From: Woeseiaceae bacterium
GTDB lineage: Bacteria; Pseudomonadota; Gammaproteobacteria; Steroidobacterales; Woeseiaceae
Assembly (NCBI GenBank): GCA_024640365.1
Contig: JAHEFE010000004.1
Span: 1-37,252 of the forward strand
Direction of reading: 5' to 3'
DNA: 37,252 nucleotides
Shown one piece after another: positions 1-7,931 of this stretch. A model generated the notes under the pieces. It was given only the letters and a program-made list of their open reading frames with translations. It was not told where the DNA came from and did not search any database. Position 1 is the stretch's first letter. Each line of letters starts with the position of its first letter. The translations under genes and the position numbers were made by a program.

Positions 1-24
1 ATGCAGGGACCCAAGGCACAGTAA
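1..24 (+). CDS. 3' end of an upstream gene (partial)
   Basis: The first frame is open from the left edge and ends in TAA at 22-24, giving a visible tail of MQGPKAQ. Its stop overlaps the next start by one base (TAATG), the usual layout of translationally coupled genes, so the PaaI-like gene that follows may be the downstream member of an operon. Too little is visible to name the product. The tail could also be a chance open frame, so confidence is low. Confidence 0.35.
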   Translation: MQGPKAQ

Positions 25-419
25 TGACGGCAATGAGACGCCTTAACAAATTTCCCTTCGCCAATCACCTCGGTTTGACCTTTGATGAACGCGGCGAGGG
101 CCGCAGTGTGATTACGCTTGCGGTGCAGGACTTTCACCGGAATTCGCTCGGCGGTGTTCACGGGGGTGTACTGTTTTCGATTGCCGATACGGGGATGGGT
201 GCAGCGCTTTACTCTTTGCTCGAACCTGAAGAGATTTGCGCCACGATTGAAGTAAAGATCAATTACTTTAAGGCGGTACGAGAGGGTACGCTGATTTGCA
301 AGAGCGCCGTGATCCACAAAGGCCGGAGCGTCGCCAATATGGAAGCGAGCATCTACGTCGATGAAGTGCTTGTGGCCAGGGCAAACGGCAGTTTCTCGAT
401 ACTGCAATCGAGAAAGTAA
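24..419 (+). CDS. PaaI-family hotdog-fold thioesterase
   Basis: This 131-residue protein fits the PaaI/YdiI-type hotdog thioesterases, which hydrolyse acyl-CoA thioesters in the cytosol as tetramers. The signature HGGVLFSIADTGMG sits at about residues 46-59, with the family's HGG and the downstream Asp in the active-site helix. The NYFKAVREG stretch at about 79-87 matches the usual N(Y/F)L+P beta-strand region. Length is typical for a single-domain member. The ATG at 24 overlaps the preceding stop (TAATG), suggesting coupling to an upstream gene outside the window. The substrate cannot be read from the sequence. An acyl-CoA dehydrogenase lies 1.1 kb downstream, so an acyl-CoA housekeeping role is plausible but inferred. 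Confidence 0.85.
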   Translation: MTAMRRLNKFPFANHLGLTFDERGEGRSVITLAVQDFHRNSLGGVHGGVLFSIADTGMGAALYSLLEPEEICATIEVKINYFKAVREGTLICKSAVIHKGRSVANMEASIYVDEVLVARANGSFSILQSRK

Positions 420-430
420 AAAAGAGTGGT

Positions 431-494
431 GAAAGGGGTCAGACCCCTTTTGTGGACTCCGTTTGCGAGTTGAAGGGGTCTGACCCCTTTTGTG
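431..494. repeat. Two copies of a GGGGTC palindromic repeat
   Basis: Two near-identical units of about 24 bases lie at 431-454 and 471-494, separated by 16 bases. The first contains a perfect 9-base-arm palindrome, AAAGGGGTC-A-GACCCCTTT (432-450). The second has AAGGGGTC-T-GACCCC (473-489 core). Both end TTTTGTG. From memory, GGGGTCAGACCCC elements of this kind are scattered between genes in many proteobacteria and are often linked to REP-like repeats, but I cannot verify that here. They lie just after the thioesterase stop and could also fold as RNA hairpins. Confidence 0.8.
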
Positions 495-658
495 AGAGAG
501 TAAATAGCGTACCGGTGGCGGTGAACGGGTCGAACTGATCATTGGGCCGGGTCGTGAAATTTGGCTTAACCCGGCTTTTGAGGGGGAAGGTGGTGATGAC
601 TTTGGAGGCGTTAACTCGCAGTCGAGTAATGACGTGTGTTTGGCCCGTCCGGCGAAGC

Positions 659-1435
659 ATGCGTGAGAACATACGGACCAGCCGATTGATGCTTTGCCTA
701 TTGCTATCCGTCTTCGCTACGGGCTGTGTCGCGACCTTTCCACCACTGATCCCGGCCGACTACGATCTTGCCACTGACAGCCATAACGGATTTATCATCG
801 GCTCGATTGGTGTCAAAGGTGCACCCGCGCCCTCAACCTGGCTCGAGTGGAGCCAATATGCGTATCGCTCTGTTTCTGATCCGGAACTAAAAGGGCAGAT
901 CAACTCAGCATTTAAATGGAACCCGTACTACATGTGGGGTTCCATGCCGCTCTGCGATGAGGACGGGCTTAAAAGCGAGTGTGGCCTCTTGTTCGCGGTC
1001 ATGCTACCTGCCGGGGAGTACGAATTCTGCTGCGTTATCGCCGCGCAGGAAGCCAGAATTGCGTCCAGCTCCGTGTCTGACTGGACTCAGCCATTGAACG
1101 GTTATCGGTTTACCGTTCGCCCCGGAGAAGCGACCTACATTGGAAATTTGATGAGTCGTATTTGTATCGGCGTGGCGAGTGAAGTGATTAATCGCAACGC
1201 GGTTCTGGCGGCCGTTGGGGACGTGGCCGACATGTCTGTACGGGACCTGCCGATGCTGCGCGCCAAATATCCACAACTTGGCGCGGCAACGGTCGTTAAT
1301 GAGACGATGAGTGGGGAACCGTGGCTTTGGCGCAGAAAATTATCGCGAGGCACAGCGCCGCCGTACGGCTGGCATCCTGACTGTTCCACAGACGTGGACG
1401 AGGCAAAGCGCTACCTGCGTGGCAACGCTGGGTAA
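659..1435 (+). CDS. Putative lipoprotein of unknown function
   Basis: A 258-residue protein with a short basic N-terminus, a hydrophobic stretch and the lipobox FATGC, placing the lipidated Cys at about residue 23. It is therefore probably anchored to the outer or inner membrane. I do not recognise the mature domain. It has several Cys residues and a C-terminal half rich in aromatic residues. The frame is open back to 542, but the residues before 659 are not signal-like. Starting at 659 gives a normal signal peptide, and an alternative ATG at 689 would leave a shorter one (MLCLLLSVFATGC). No convincing ribosome binding site decides between them. It follows the GGGGTC repeats. Confidence 0.65.
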   Translation: MRENIRTSRLMLCLLLSVFATGCVATFPPLIPADYDLATDSHNGFIIGSIGVKGAPAPSTWLEWSQYAYRSVSDPELKGQINSAFKWNPYYMWGSMPLCDEDGLKSECGLLFAVMLPAGEYEFCCVIAAQEARIASSSVSDWTQPLNGYRFTVRPGEATYIGNLMSRICIGVASEVINRNAVLAAVGDVADMSVRDLPMLRAKYPQLGAATVVNETMSGEPWLWRRKLSRGTAPPYGWHPDCSTDVDEAKRYLRGNAG

Positions 1436-1496
1436 AGTAAGGACCGACCACGTTGGTTAGTGGTCTATCCGGTCAGCACGTGGCATTCTTGCCTAT

Positions 1497-1511
1497 ACTG
1501 TCATCGACAGT
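1497..1511. promoter_or_regulatory. Small palindrome upstream of acyl-CoA dehydrogenase
   Basis: ACTGTC-ATC-GACAGT is a perfect 6-base-arm inverted repeat about 40 bases before the acyl-CoA dehydrogenase start. It could be an operator for a dimeric regulator or a chance palindrome. No regulator gene is adjacent. Confidence 0.25.
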
Positions 1512-1550
1512 GCGAATCCTTCAGGAGCAGCGTTATTGCAGGAGGTTCTA

Positions 1551-3251
1551 ATGCTACTCAATCCTCACAAGCACAAGCGTCCGTATCACGACGAAACGTC
1601 CACGCAGATCATGCAAAAAACGATCGAGTTCTTCGAGAACAAGGGTCTGCATCGTATCAAGGAAGACGATCACGAGCGGGTCTGGTATGCCGATTTCCTC
1701 GACTTCATCGCACGTGAACAGATTTTCGCAAAGCTGATGACACCCGCCGCGTACGCGGACGGCGCCAAGGATGTGCGCTGGGACAGTTGGCGCAACTGCG
1801 AATTCAACGAGATCCTCGGTTTTTATGGGTTGCCCTACTGGTATACGTGGCAGGTCAGCATGCTCGGCCTCGGTCCCATCTGGATATCCAAAAACGAAGC
1901 GGTGAAGAAAAAAGCGGCGAAGCTTTTGCGGGAAGGGCATATCTTCGCGTTCGGCCTCTCGGAAAAAGAACACGGCGCCGATATTTACTCCTCCGACATG
2001 ACGCTTTATCCGCAAGCCGACGGTACGTATCTCGCCCGCGGTAGAAAATATTACATCGGTAATGCGAATAAGGCGGGGCTGGTCTCAACCTTTGGCAAGA
2101 TCGATGGCACGGACGATTATGTATTTTTCGTTGTAGAGCCGACCCACGAAAAATATGAATGCGTTCAAAATGTATGCAACTCACAGAATTATGTTGCTGA
2201 GTATGCGCTGCATGATTACCCGATTACAGACGCGGAGATTCTGTCGCGGGGTAGCGAGGCTTGGGACGCGTCGCTCAACACGATCAACTTTTGCAAATAC
2301 AACCTCGGTTGGGCGTCGATTGGTATATGCACGCATGCATTTTATGAAGCGATTGACCATGCTAGCGAGCGCCGGCTGTTTAACAGCTACGTGACCGACT
2401 TTCCGCACGTGCGCCAACTTTTTGTGGATGCTTATGCGCGTCTCGTTTCGATGAAGCTGTTTGCGTTGCGCGCCGCGGATTATATGCGTGCGGCCTCGAC
2501 CGAGGACCGGCGCTACTTGTTGTACAACCCGATGGTGAAAATGAAAGTGACCACCCAAGGGGAGGCAGTTATCGATCACCTGTGGGATGTGATTGCGGCC
2601 AAGGGCTTCGAGAAGGATATGTTTTTTGAGATGGCGGCACGCGATATCCGTGCGTTGCCCAAGCTCGAAGGCACCGTGCACGTGAACATGGCGTTGATCA
2701 TCAAGTTCATGGGTAATTATTTTTTCAAACCCGGCGAGTTCCCAAAGATCGGACAACGCGACGAGGCGAGCAGTGACGAGTTTTTGTTTAACCAGGGACC
2801 GACCAAAGGTCTCGGCAAGATTCGTTTTCACGATTACCGTGCAACCTACGATAGCGTCGATTTGCCGAACGCCAATATTTTCAAGAAACAGATCCGTTAT
2901 CTCAAGGCGCTGTTAGCGCTGGCGAAACCCTCCAGGGAGCAGGCCAAGGACATCGACTTTTTACTCAACCTGGGCGAGTTGTTCACCCTGGTGGTGTATG
3001 GCCAGCTGATCATAGAGAACGCCAAGATTTATGCTATTGGTGCTGATTTACTGGATCAGATTTTCGATGTGATCGTTCGTGACTTTTCACGTTACGCACT
3101 GCAGCTTTACGGCAAATCGGTCACTAGCCGACGGCAGCAGATGTTGCTGCGTCGGATGATCAAGCGACCGGCAGTTGATAATGCACGTTTTGACAGGATC
3201 TGGAGCGAGCAGGTGGCTACGCTGCACGGTGCCTACAAGATGAATAAATAG
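1551..3251 (+). CDS. Acyl-CoA dehydrogenase family protein with C-terminal extension
   Basis: A 566-residue FAD-dependent acyl-CoA dehydrogenase-like protein, expected to introduce a 2,3 double bond into acyl-CoA and pass electrons to ETF. The middle beta-domain motif FAFGLSEKEHGAD (about 133-145) matches the family's FCLTEPxxGSD region. LEGTVHVN places the probable catalytic Glu at about residue 373, the position of Glu in the YEGT motif. Classical enzymes end shortly after this motif, but here about 190 further residues follow, mostly helical and basic near the end, recalling VLCAD/ACAD9-type extensions. The start at 1551 is set by GGAGG at 1541-1545. A longer frame from a TTG at 1536 lacks such support. 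No partner genes (etf, thiolase) are adjacent, so the substrate is unknown. Confidence 0.85.
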   Translation: MLLNPHKHKRPYHDETSTQIMQKTIEFFENKGLHRIKEDDHERVWYADFLDFIAREQIFAKLMTPAAYADGAKDVRWDSWRNCEFNEILGFYGLPYWYTWQVSMLGLGPIWISKNEAVKKKAAKLLREGHIFAFGLSEKEHGADIYSSDMTLYPQADGTYLARGRKYYIGNANKAGLVSTFGKIDGTDDYVFFVVEPTHEKYECVQNVCNSQNYVAEYALHDYPITDAEILSRGSEAWDASLNTINFCKYNLGWASIGICTHAFYEAIDHASERRLFNSYVTDFPHVRQLFVDAYARLVSMKLFALRAADYMRAASTEDRRYLLYNPMVKMKVTTQGEAVIDHLWDVIAAKGFEKDMFFEMAARDIRALPKLEGTVHVNMALIIKFMGNYFFKPGEFPKIGQRDEASSDEFLFNQGPTKGLGKIRFHDYRATYDSVDLPNANIFKKQIRYLKALLALAKPSREQAKDIDFLLNLGELFTLVVYGQLIIENAKIYAIGADLLDQIFDVIVRDFSRYALQLYGKSVTSRRQQMLLRRMIKRPAVDNARFDRIWSEQVATLHGAYKMNK

Positions 3252-3388
3252 CGCGCAGCGTTGTGAAACGACATGGGAGGGCGGGCTTTTGTCCGTCGAT
3301 GGCAGAGGAAATCTTGAAATACTTTGGCCATGGACCTGGTGAATGATTCAGGACCTGCTGACGGCAGGTATACTAATACGCCAAGAGA

Positions 3389-4678
3389 TTGCTTGGTAAA
3401 CTGTTGGGAAGAGGGAGAGTTAGCATAATTATTTCGATTTCATCACTGGTCTGGATTAGCTTCCTTCTGCTGATAATTGTGGTCGTCTCACTCGACCTCG
3501 GTGTCTTTCATCGCAAATCGCATGTGGTGTCGTTGCCAGAGGCCCTTGCCTGGACCGCCACGTGGATTACCCTCGCTCTCGTATTCAACGTCGCTATTTA
3601 TTACCTCTATGAACTCAATCCGGCGGGTTGGGACATAGATACCCAACAGTTAAGCGGAGCCGAGGCCGCTATTCAGTTTTTCACCGGGTATCTTGTCGAG
3701 AAATCGCTTTCGATTGACAACATTTTCGTGATCGCGATGGTTTTTGCCTATTTCAAAGTACCGCTCTCGGAGCAGCATCGGGTTTTATTCTGGGGAATAT
3801 TCGGTGCCATTGTGTTGCGTGGTGCGATGATTTTCGGTGGTATCGCACTCATCGAACGCTTTGAATGGGTGGTCTACATACTTGGCGCGTTGCTGCTGTA
3901 TTCAGCGGCCAGCATGTTGACTATGCGCCATGACAATATTACGCCTGAAGAAAATTATCTGATTCGTTTGGTGCGACGATTTTCGCCGGTAACGACCGAG
4001 TTTCACGGTAATCGATTTTTTGTCGATCTTGATGGCGTGCGCACAGCGACACCGTTATTTTTGGCGCTGGTTCTGGTTGAAGCCAGTGACGTGACATTTG
4101 CTATCGACTCCATTCCCGCCATTTTCGCGATTACGCGCGATCCGTTTATCGTGTTTAGCTCCAATGTTTTCGCGATACTGGGACTGCGCTCCATGTATTT
4201 TGTATTGGCCGGTTTAATGGAGAAGTTCCGTTACTTGAAGATGAGCCTTGTTTTCCTGCTCGCGTTTATCGGCGTCAAGATGATCCTGGTTCACCACTAC
4301 ACGATACCGAATCTTGTTTCGCTCGCGATAATTGGTGGCATTCTTCTGGTGGGTATCATTGCCTCATTGCAGGTCGTGCGAGACAGTGCTGCGTTGCTGT
4401 CGCCATTGGCGGGTGAATTGGAACGCCTGGCACTGACAACGTACAAACAGGCGCGCAAGACTGTGATACTCCTGCTCGGGATGTCGGTGCTTTTGGTCGG
4501 GGTCGCGATGGTGGTGCTGCCGGGCCCGGCTATCTTGGTGATTCCCCTCGGTCTCTCGATTCTCGCTGTGGAGTTCGCGTGGGCACGGCGCTGGTTATTG
4601 ACGATCAAAAGCAAGGTGGCAGAGGGGCAGGAAATGGCCGGCAAGATGATACGTCGCAAGGACCGGTCGGCCGACTAA
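3389..4678 (+). CDS. TerC/Alx-family integral membrane protein with C-terminal PGPGW-like domain
   Basis: About 429 residues. The N-terminal two thirds match the TerC/Alx family, implicated in manganese and other metal homeostasis at the inner membrane. Visible family marks are SLDLGVFHRK (about 34-43), EKSLSIDNIF and EASDVTFAIDSIPAIFAIT, whose acidic residues are the proposed metal-binding ones. At least seven hydrophobic segments precede a linker. The last 70 residues contain VVLPGPAILVIPLGLSIL and AWARRWL, which resemble the separate PGPGW membrane domain, so this looks like a fusion. The start is uncertain: TTG at 3389 opens the frame, while a good purine-rich site (GGGAGAG, 3413-3419) is followed by no ATG, GTG or TTG in frame. 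I do not see the Mn riboswitch that precedes some relatives. Confidence 0.85.
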   Translation: MLGKLLGRGRVSIIISISSLVWISFLLLIIVVVSLDLGVFHRKSHVVSLPEALAWTATWITLALVFNVAIYYLYELNPAGWDIDTQQLSGAEAAIQFFTGYLVEKSLSIDNIFVIAMVFAYFKVPLSEQHRVLFWGIFGAIVLRGAMIFGGIALIERFEWVVYILGALLLYSAASMLTMRHDNITPEENYLIRLVRRFSPVTTEFHGNRFFVDLDGVRTATPLFLALVLVEASDVTFAIDSIPAIFAITRDPFIVFSSNVFAILGLRSMYFVLAGLMEKFRYLKMSLVFLLAFIGVKMILVHHYTIPNLVSLAIIGGILLVGIIASLQVVRDSAALLSPLAGELERLALTTYKQARKTVILLLGMSVLLVGVAMVVLPGPAILVIPLGLSILAVEFAWARRWLLTIKSKVAEGQEMAGKMIRRKDRSAD

Positions 4679-4722
4679 ATGCCGTGGTAGGCAGGTCACG
4701 TTGTCTTCGCTGGCTGCGCCAC

Positions 4723-5199
4723 TTAAGCGCTAACGGCGATTGTTGAAGCACTAACCGATTTTACCGCTTTCCGGAACAGCCAGGCGGAGGTAAGCCAAAG
4801 CCCAATAAATATCCCGTTGGCGATCACGATTACGATCGGCGCTGGTTTACCCGGGACGCCCAATCCGGCGATCAGCACGATCAGGAGGACGACGCCATGT
4901 GCTGCTGCCGTTGCACACAAAGCGCGCGTCATCCCGGCGGCTCGAAAGCGTGCGACAAAGGCACCAATCAACCCGACGGCGAGTACGGCGGCGTACATCA
5001 AATTGGCCGGATTGTCCGGCTCACCAATAATCCCAACTGCTCCATTCGCCCAGATCAGGAAAAATGCCCCTGCGAGCGCTACGGCGATCCCAGTTCGATA
5101 GGCTCGGTTGCCGGATAGTCGCGTCGCCAAAGTGTAGGCAATGCCAACTCCGGCGAGGAGGCCGCCGAACACAATGAAATCGCTCACGGTCCAGTCCAT
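4723..5199 (-). CDS. Conserved small integral membrane protein, function unknown
   Basis: A 158-residue, strongly hydrophobic protein with four probable transmembrane segments (about 6-25, 35-55, 65-85 and 105-130, plus a possible C-terminal one). A conserved-looking loop, VGIIGEPDNPANLMY, lies between segments two and three. I have seen similar four-helix proteins with a DNPAN loop in other gammaproteobacteria, without a known role. The start at 5199 is chosen because GAGGAGAG lies 3-11 bases upstream. An upstream frame extension to 5238 would add a polar HHENEE segment and ignore that site. It is convergent with the TerC gene, with a 44-base gap. Confidence 0.7.
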   Translation of the reverse strand: MDWTVSDFIVFGGLLAGVGIAYTLATRLSGNRAYRTGIAVALAGAFFLIWANGAVGIIGEPDNPANLMYAAVLAVGLIGAFVARFRAAGMTRALCATAAAHGVVLLIVLIAGLGVPGKPAPIVIVIANGIFIGLWLTSAWLFRKAVKSVSASTIAVSA

Positions 5200-5473
5200 C
5201 TCACTCTCCTCATTCTCGTGATGAGACCACGCTAACACTTTTACGCAAAAATGTGCATGCGCTGCGACTTAAGGTGGCAGCGCGGCAGAGCTTACGCCAG
5301 GCGGCAACTCCTGCATTCCCCGCCTTGATAGTCGTATCGCCTGCACCCATTGTAAGGTTTGTCCGTTGCTGAATTTTAGATGTGGGCGGGAAGAATTTCG
5401 TCAATTTGATGCAAGAGATTGCCTTCGTGCTAGAGTTCGGACTAGCCGTTAACGACCGTGGTGGGGGAGTGAC

Positions 5474-5983
5474 ATGTCGATTCAGGAATGGGCGGCAATC
5501 GCCGAGATTATAAGCGCAGTGGCCGTCGTTGCATCGCTCGTGTATCTGGCAATGCAGATTCGTCAAAACACCAACAGCTTGTCGATGAGCCTGAAAGCCA
5601 CAGAGCTTGGTGCATTTGAGCGGAATGTCGATTCTGGTAATCGCATACGCGAAATTCTTATCCTACATCCAGAAGTCGCGGAACTGTACGGGCGCGGCCT
5701 CAAGTCCTACAAAGAGCTCGCGGGTAGCGAGAAAATGCGTTTTGGCTTGATGCTGAGCAACGTATTTTCCGCCTACCAGGGCGCCTACGTGCGGCAACTG
5801 ACTTACGAAAGCGATCCGGAGCAATTCACTGGCACTCTAAGGACTCTTGATTCCATGATTAAATATCGTGGCGTTCGAGAATGGCTGAGCCATAGCAATC
5901 CTGACTGGCGCCCCGAGTTCGCGGCCGTTGTTAAGCAAAGAGTTAAATCGTTTGAGGACGCCGCGGAAAAAACAGGTGTTTGA
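5474..5983 (+). CDS. Small membrane-anchored helical protein, function unknown
   Basis: 169 residues. A hydrophobic helix at about 6-28 (IAEIISAVAVVASLVYLAMQ) is followed by IRQNT and then a mostly helical, soluble region with several Arg and Glu residues. Proteins starting SIQEWxAIxEIIxAxAV...QIRQNT are frequent in marine gammaproteobacteria and carry no assigned function as far as I know. GGGGGAG just before the ATG supports the start. It is the first of four same-strand genes (5474-7931) that all look envelope-associated. The next frame overlaps or follows closely, and the arrangement suggests an operon. Confidence 0.7.
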   Translation: MSIQEWAAIAEIISAVAVVASLVYLAMQIRQNTNSLSMSLKATELGAFERNVDSGNRIREILILHPEVAELYGRGLKSYKELAGSEKMRFGLMLSNVFSAYQGAYVRQLTYESDPEQFTGTLRTLDSMIKYRGVREWLSHSNPDWRPEFAAVVKQRVKSFEDAAEKTGV

Positions 5984-6042
5984 AGCAGCTGTTTGACAGG
6001 CATACAAGACCGATTCATTACAACAACAGGGGGGTAAGTCGG

Positions 6043-6681
6043 GTGAATACAGTGCGAGACCGGGCAAAAGAATATTTTCCAACGGTGTTGCTGACGTTGC
6101 TCAGTATTGTGCAGGCATTAGCACTGGAACTGCTTTGGGATCATCTGCATCACGCGAATTACTTGTTTGAACTGTCATGGACTGCAACTGTATCGTGGCT
6201 GCAGATCATTGCCACGTTCCAGGGACTCATACTGATTTGGGTATTATACGCAAACAATGTGATGCGATTTCGCTGGGTGCCGGTCACCAGTGATTCCGTG
6301 TATCCATTCATCATCGGAATACTGCAGTTCACGCTGGTCGAAACCCTGCGGCCAGACCGAGTGGGGTTATGGTTTTTGGTCATGGCTGTGATATTTGCGA
6401 TCATGACCTGGGTCGCTCACGCCAATATGCGTCGGGCGAGGCATGATCATTCAAACGAAGCCTTTTTTAGTCAGTATGAACGGGCAAAGTTGCGCGATTT
6501 CTATCCGCATATAAGTATCGTTTGCGCACTTCTTCTCACCGGTGCTTATCTTTGGAAGGGCGGTGATAATGATTCGTTGGCATTGATCGCGTTGTTGGCC
6601 ACAAATGCCGTCCTGGCATGGCAATTTTATAATTCTGCGTATTTTTGGAAACGAACAATGACCGCGGTCGCTGACAAATAA
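6043..6681 (+). CDS. Six-helix membrane protein, function unknown
   Basis: A 212-residue hydrophobic protein with about six transmembrane segments, beginning PTVLLTLLSIVQALALELLW and including LIATFQ/LILIWVLY-type helices, FIIGILQFTLVETL, LWFLVMAVIFAIMTWV and two C-terminal helices. A cytosolic or periplasmic basic loop (RRARHDHSNE) follows the fourth helix. I do not recognise a family. The GTG at 6043 is preceded by GGGGGG at 6029-6034, an adequate ribosome binding site. The frame is open further back to 5980, where it would overlap the previous gene, but that extension is polar and lacks a site. It is the second member of the 5474-7931 group. Confidence 0.65.
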   Translation: MNTVRDRAKEYFPTVLLTLLSIVQALALELLWDHLHHANYLFELSWTATVSWLQIIATFQGLILIWVLYANNVMRFRWVPVTSDSVYPFIIGILQFTLVETLRPDRVGLWFLVMAVIFAIMTWVAHANMRRARHDHSNEAFFSQYERAKLRDFYPHISIVCALLLTGAYLWKGGDNDSLALIALLATNAVLAWQFYNSAYFWKRTMTAVADK

Positions 6682-6750
6682 AGGTCCGTGAGTATCAGTC
6701 GTATCGATATTCCAACCAATTGTGCGAGCACGACTTAAAAGTGGTGACGA

Positions 6751-7449
6751 ATGGATAGGTTAGACCTGAAGCGGATAATCGGCGAAGGCCTGATAATCGT
6801 GGTGAGTGTTCTGTTGGCTTTGTCGGCAGACGCATGGCTGGATTCTCGTAAGCAGGACGCACAACGACACGATCACGTGGTGGCCCTGGCGCGTGACTTT
6901 GATCAGATGCACGAACGAGTTATGGCCTCGTATGCTGCGGCGAGCCGCGCCGTACAGGACGGTACTCGTTTACTGACGAACCTGCAGCAGGGCGCTGTGC
7001 TTGACCCGGATTTATCGACAGAACAACTGTGGCATCTTATTTTCTACGAGGTTTTCTCGCCAAGCGTGGGTGCCTACCAGGCGTTGGTCGCGTCGGGGAA
7101 CCTGCAACAAATGGAGAACGATGAGTTGGAGCGTGAGCTTGCCGATTTTTTCGGATCATTCGATGACCTCAGGGCGAGTGAAAACCTGTTGTTAGCGAAC
7201 CAGCAGGCATTTATTGAATCCAGGGTATTTAGCCAGCTCGCTGGATGGCATCGACTGGGCAAGGACGGGCTGCCGACAGGCGCCAAAGTGCCATTGGAAC
7301 AATGGTCCACTTCAGACGAATTTATGAGTGGGGTCGGACTGCAGACGCTGCGCCAGATAGATGTACTGGAGGATTATGAGTATTTGAAGACTAAGATCGA
7401 AAAAATTTCAGCCGCTATTGCGGCTGAAGTTGCGGACGGTACCGACTGA
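6751..7449 (+). CDS. Membrane-anchored helical protein, function unknown
   Basis: 232 residues with one N-terminal hydrophobic helix (about 9-27: IIGEGLIIVVSVLLALSADAW) followed by SRKQ and a long, mainly alpha-helical domain containing FFGSFDDLRASENLLLANQQ. The GExLIIVxSVLLALxADxW start is shared by a widespread group of uncharacterised proteins, similar in layout to DUF6090-type proteins, but I assign no function. No strong ribosome binding site is visible. The gap to the previous gene is 69 bases and to the next lipoprotein 11 bases, so it is probably co-transcribed with at least the latter. Confidence 0.65.
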   Translation: MDRLDLKRIIGEGLIIVVSVLLALSADAWLDSRKQDAQRHDHVVALARDFDQMHERVMASYAAASRAVQDGTRLLTNLQQGAVLDPDLSTEQLWHLIFYEVFSPSVGAYQALVASGNLQQMENDELERELADFFGSFDDLRASENLLLANQQAFIESRVFSQLAGWHRLGKDGLPTGAKVPLEQWSTSDEFMSGVGLQTLRQIDVLEDYEYLKTKIEKISAAIAAEVADGTD

Positions 7450-7460
7450 TCCGGAGTCTG

Positions 7461-7931
7461 ATGGAGTTATTGATGAATGCATGGATGAAAATCTGTTCGA
7501 CTACTTTGTGCTTGCTACTCTCCGTTTTTTTGTTGTCTGGTTGTTCCAATAATGACCGACCTGCGAACAAGCAGGTTCTGACAGAGACGAAGCCACTCGA
7601 GGCTAATAGCTTCCGGCGCTATTGCTATCGAAATGAGTATCCCTTTGCGGATCAGCCCGAGAGTAAAGACGTTCTATCGTTGACGATTGATATCAACGAT
7701 GACCGAGTAACTGGCGACTACAATTGGCTGCCCGCTTTTAAAGATAAACGTATGGGACGATTTGCAGGATCGATCGAGGGGCAGTTGATTACAGCGACCT
7801 ATACCTTCACCCAGGAAGGTCACATGGATCAGGCAGCGATTATGATCAGGTTGGATCCTGAGCAGGCGGTGGTTAGTGGCGGAGGTACTGAGCTTGGGTT
7901 GCGTGCGATCATCGCCCGGGTCACCTGTTAA
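7461..7931 (+). CDS. Putative lipoprotein, function unknown
   Basis: 156 residues. A signal peptide ends in the lipobox LLSGC (Cys at about residue 28), so the protein is expected to be a lipoprotein. The mature part has two Cys residues (one in RYCYRNEYPF near residue 54 and one at the very C-terminus, VTC) that could form a disulphide. Beta-rich segments with DDRVTGDYNWLP and a FAGSIEGQLITATYTF stretch suggest a small beta-sandwich or barrel. The start is either 7461 (CCGGAG at 7451-7456) or 7473 (GGAG at 7463-7466 with good spacing). Both leave a complete signal. It is the last gene of the four-gene envelope group and is followed by a possible terminator. Confidence 0.65.
   Translation: MELLMNAWMKICSTTLCLLLSVFLLSGCSNNDRPANKQVLTETKPLEANSFRRYCYRNEYPFADQPESKDVLSLTIDINDDRVTGDYNWLPAFKDKRMGRFAGSIEGQLITATYTFTQEGHMDQAAIMIRLDPEQAVVSGGGTELGLRAIIARVTC

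Noticed and set aside
1446..1465. GACCAC/GTGGTC hairpin after the lipoprotein gene
   Set aside because: Six-base stem without a T-run; too weak to call a terminator.
2181..2831. 216-codon open frame on the minus strand inside the acyl-CoA dehydrogenase gene
   Set aside because: Fully antisense to a well-supported gene, with His/Arg-rich composition and no recognisable domain.
3252..3388. Manganese (yybP-ykoY) riboswitch before the TerC gene
   Set aside because: The conserved core sequences are not visible; only a 6-base hairpin (ACCTGC/GCAGGT) is present.
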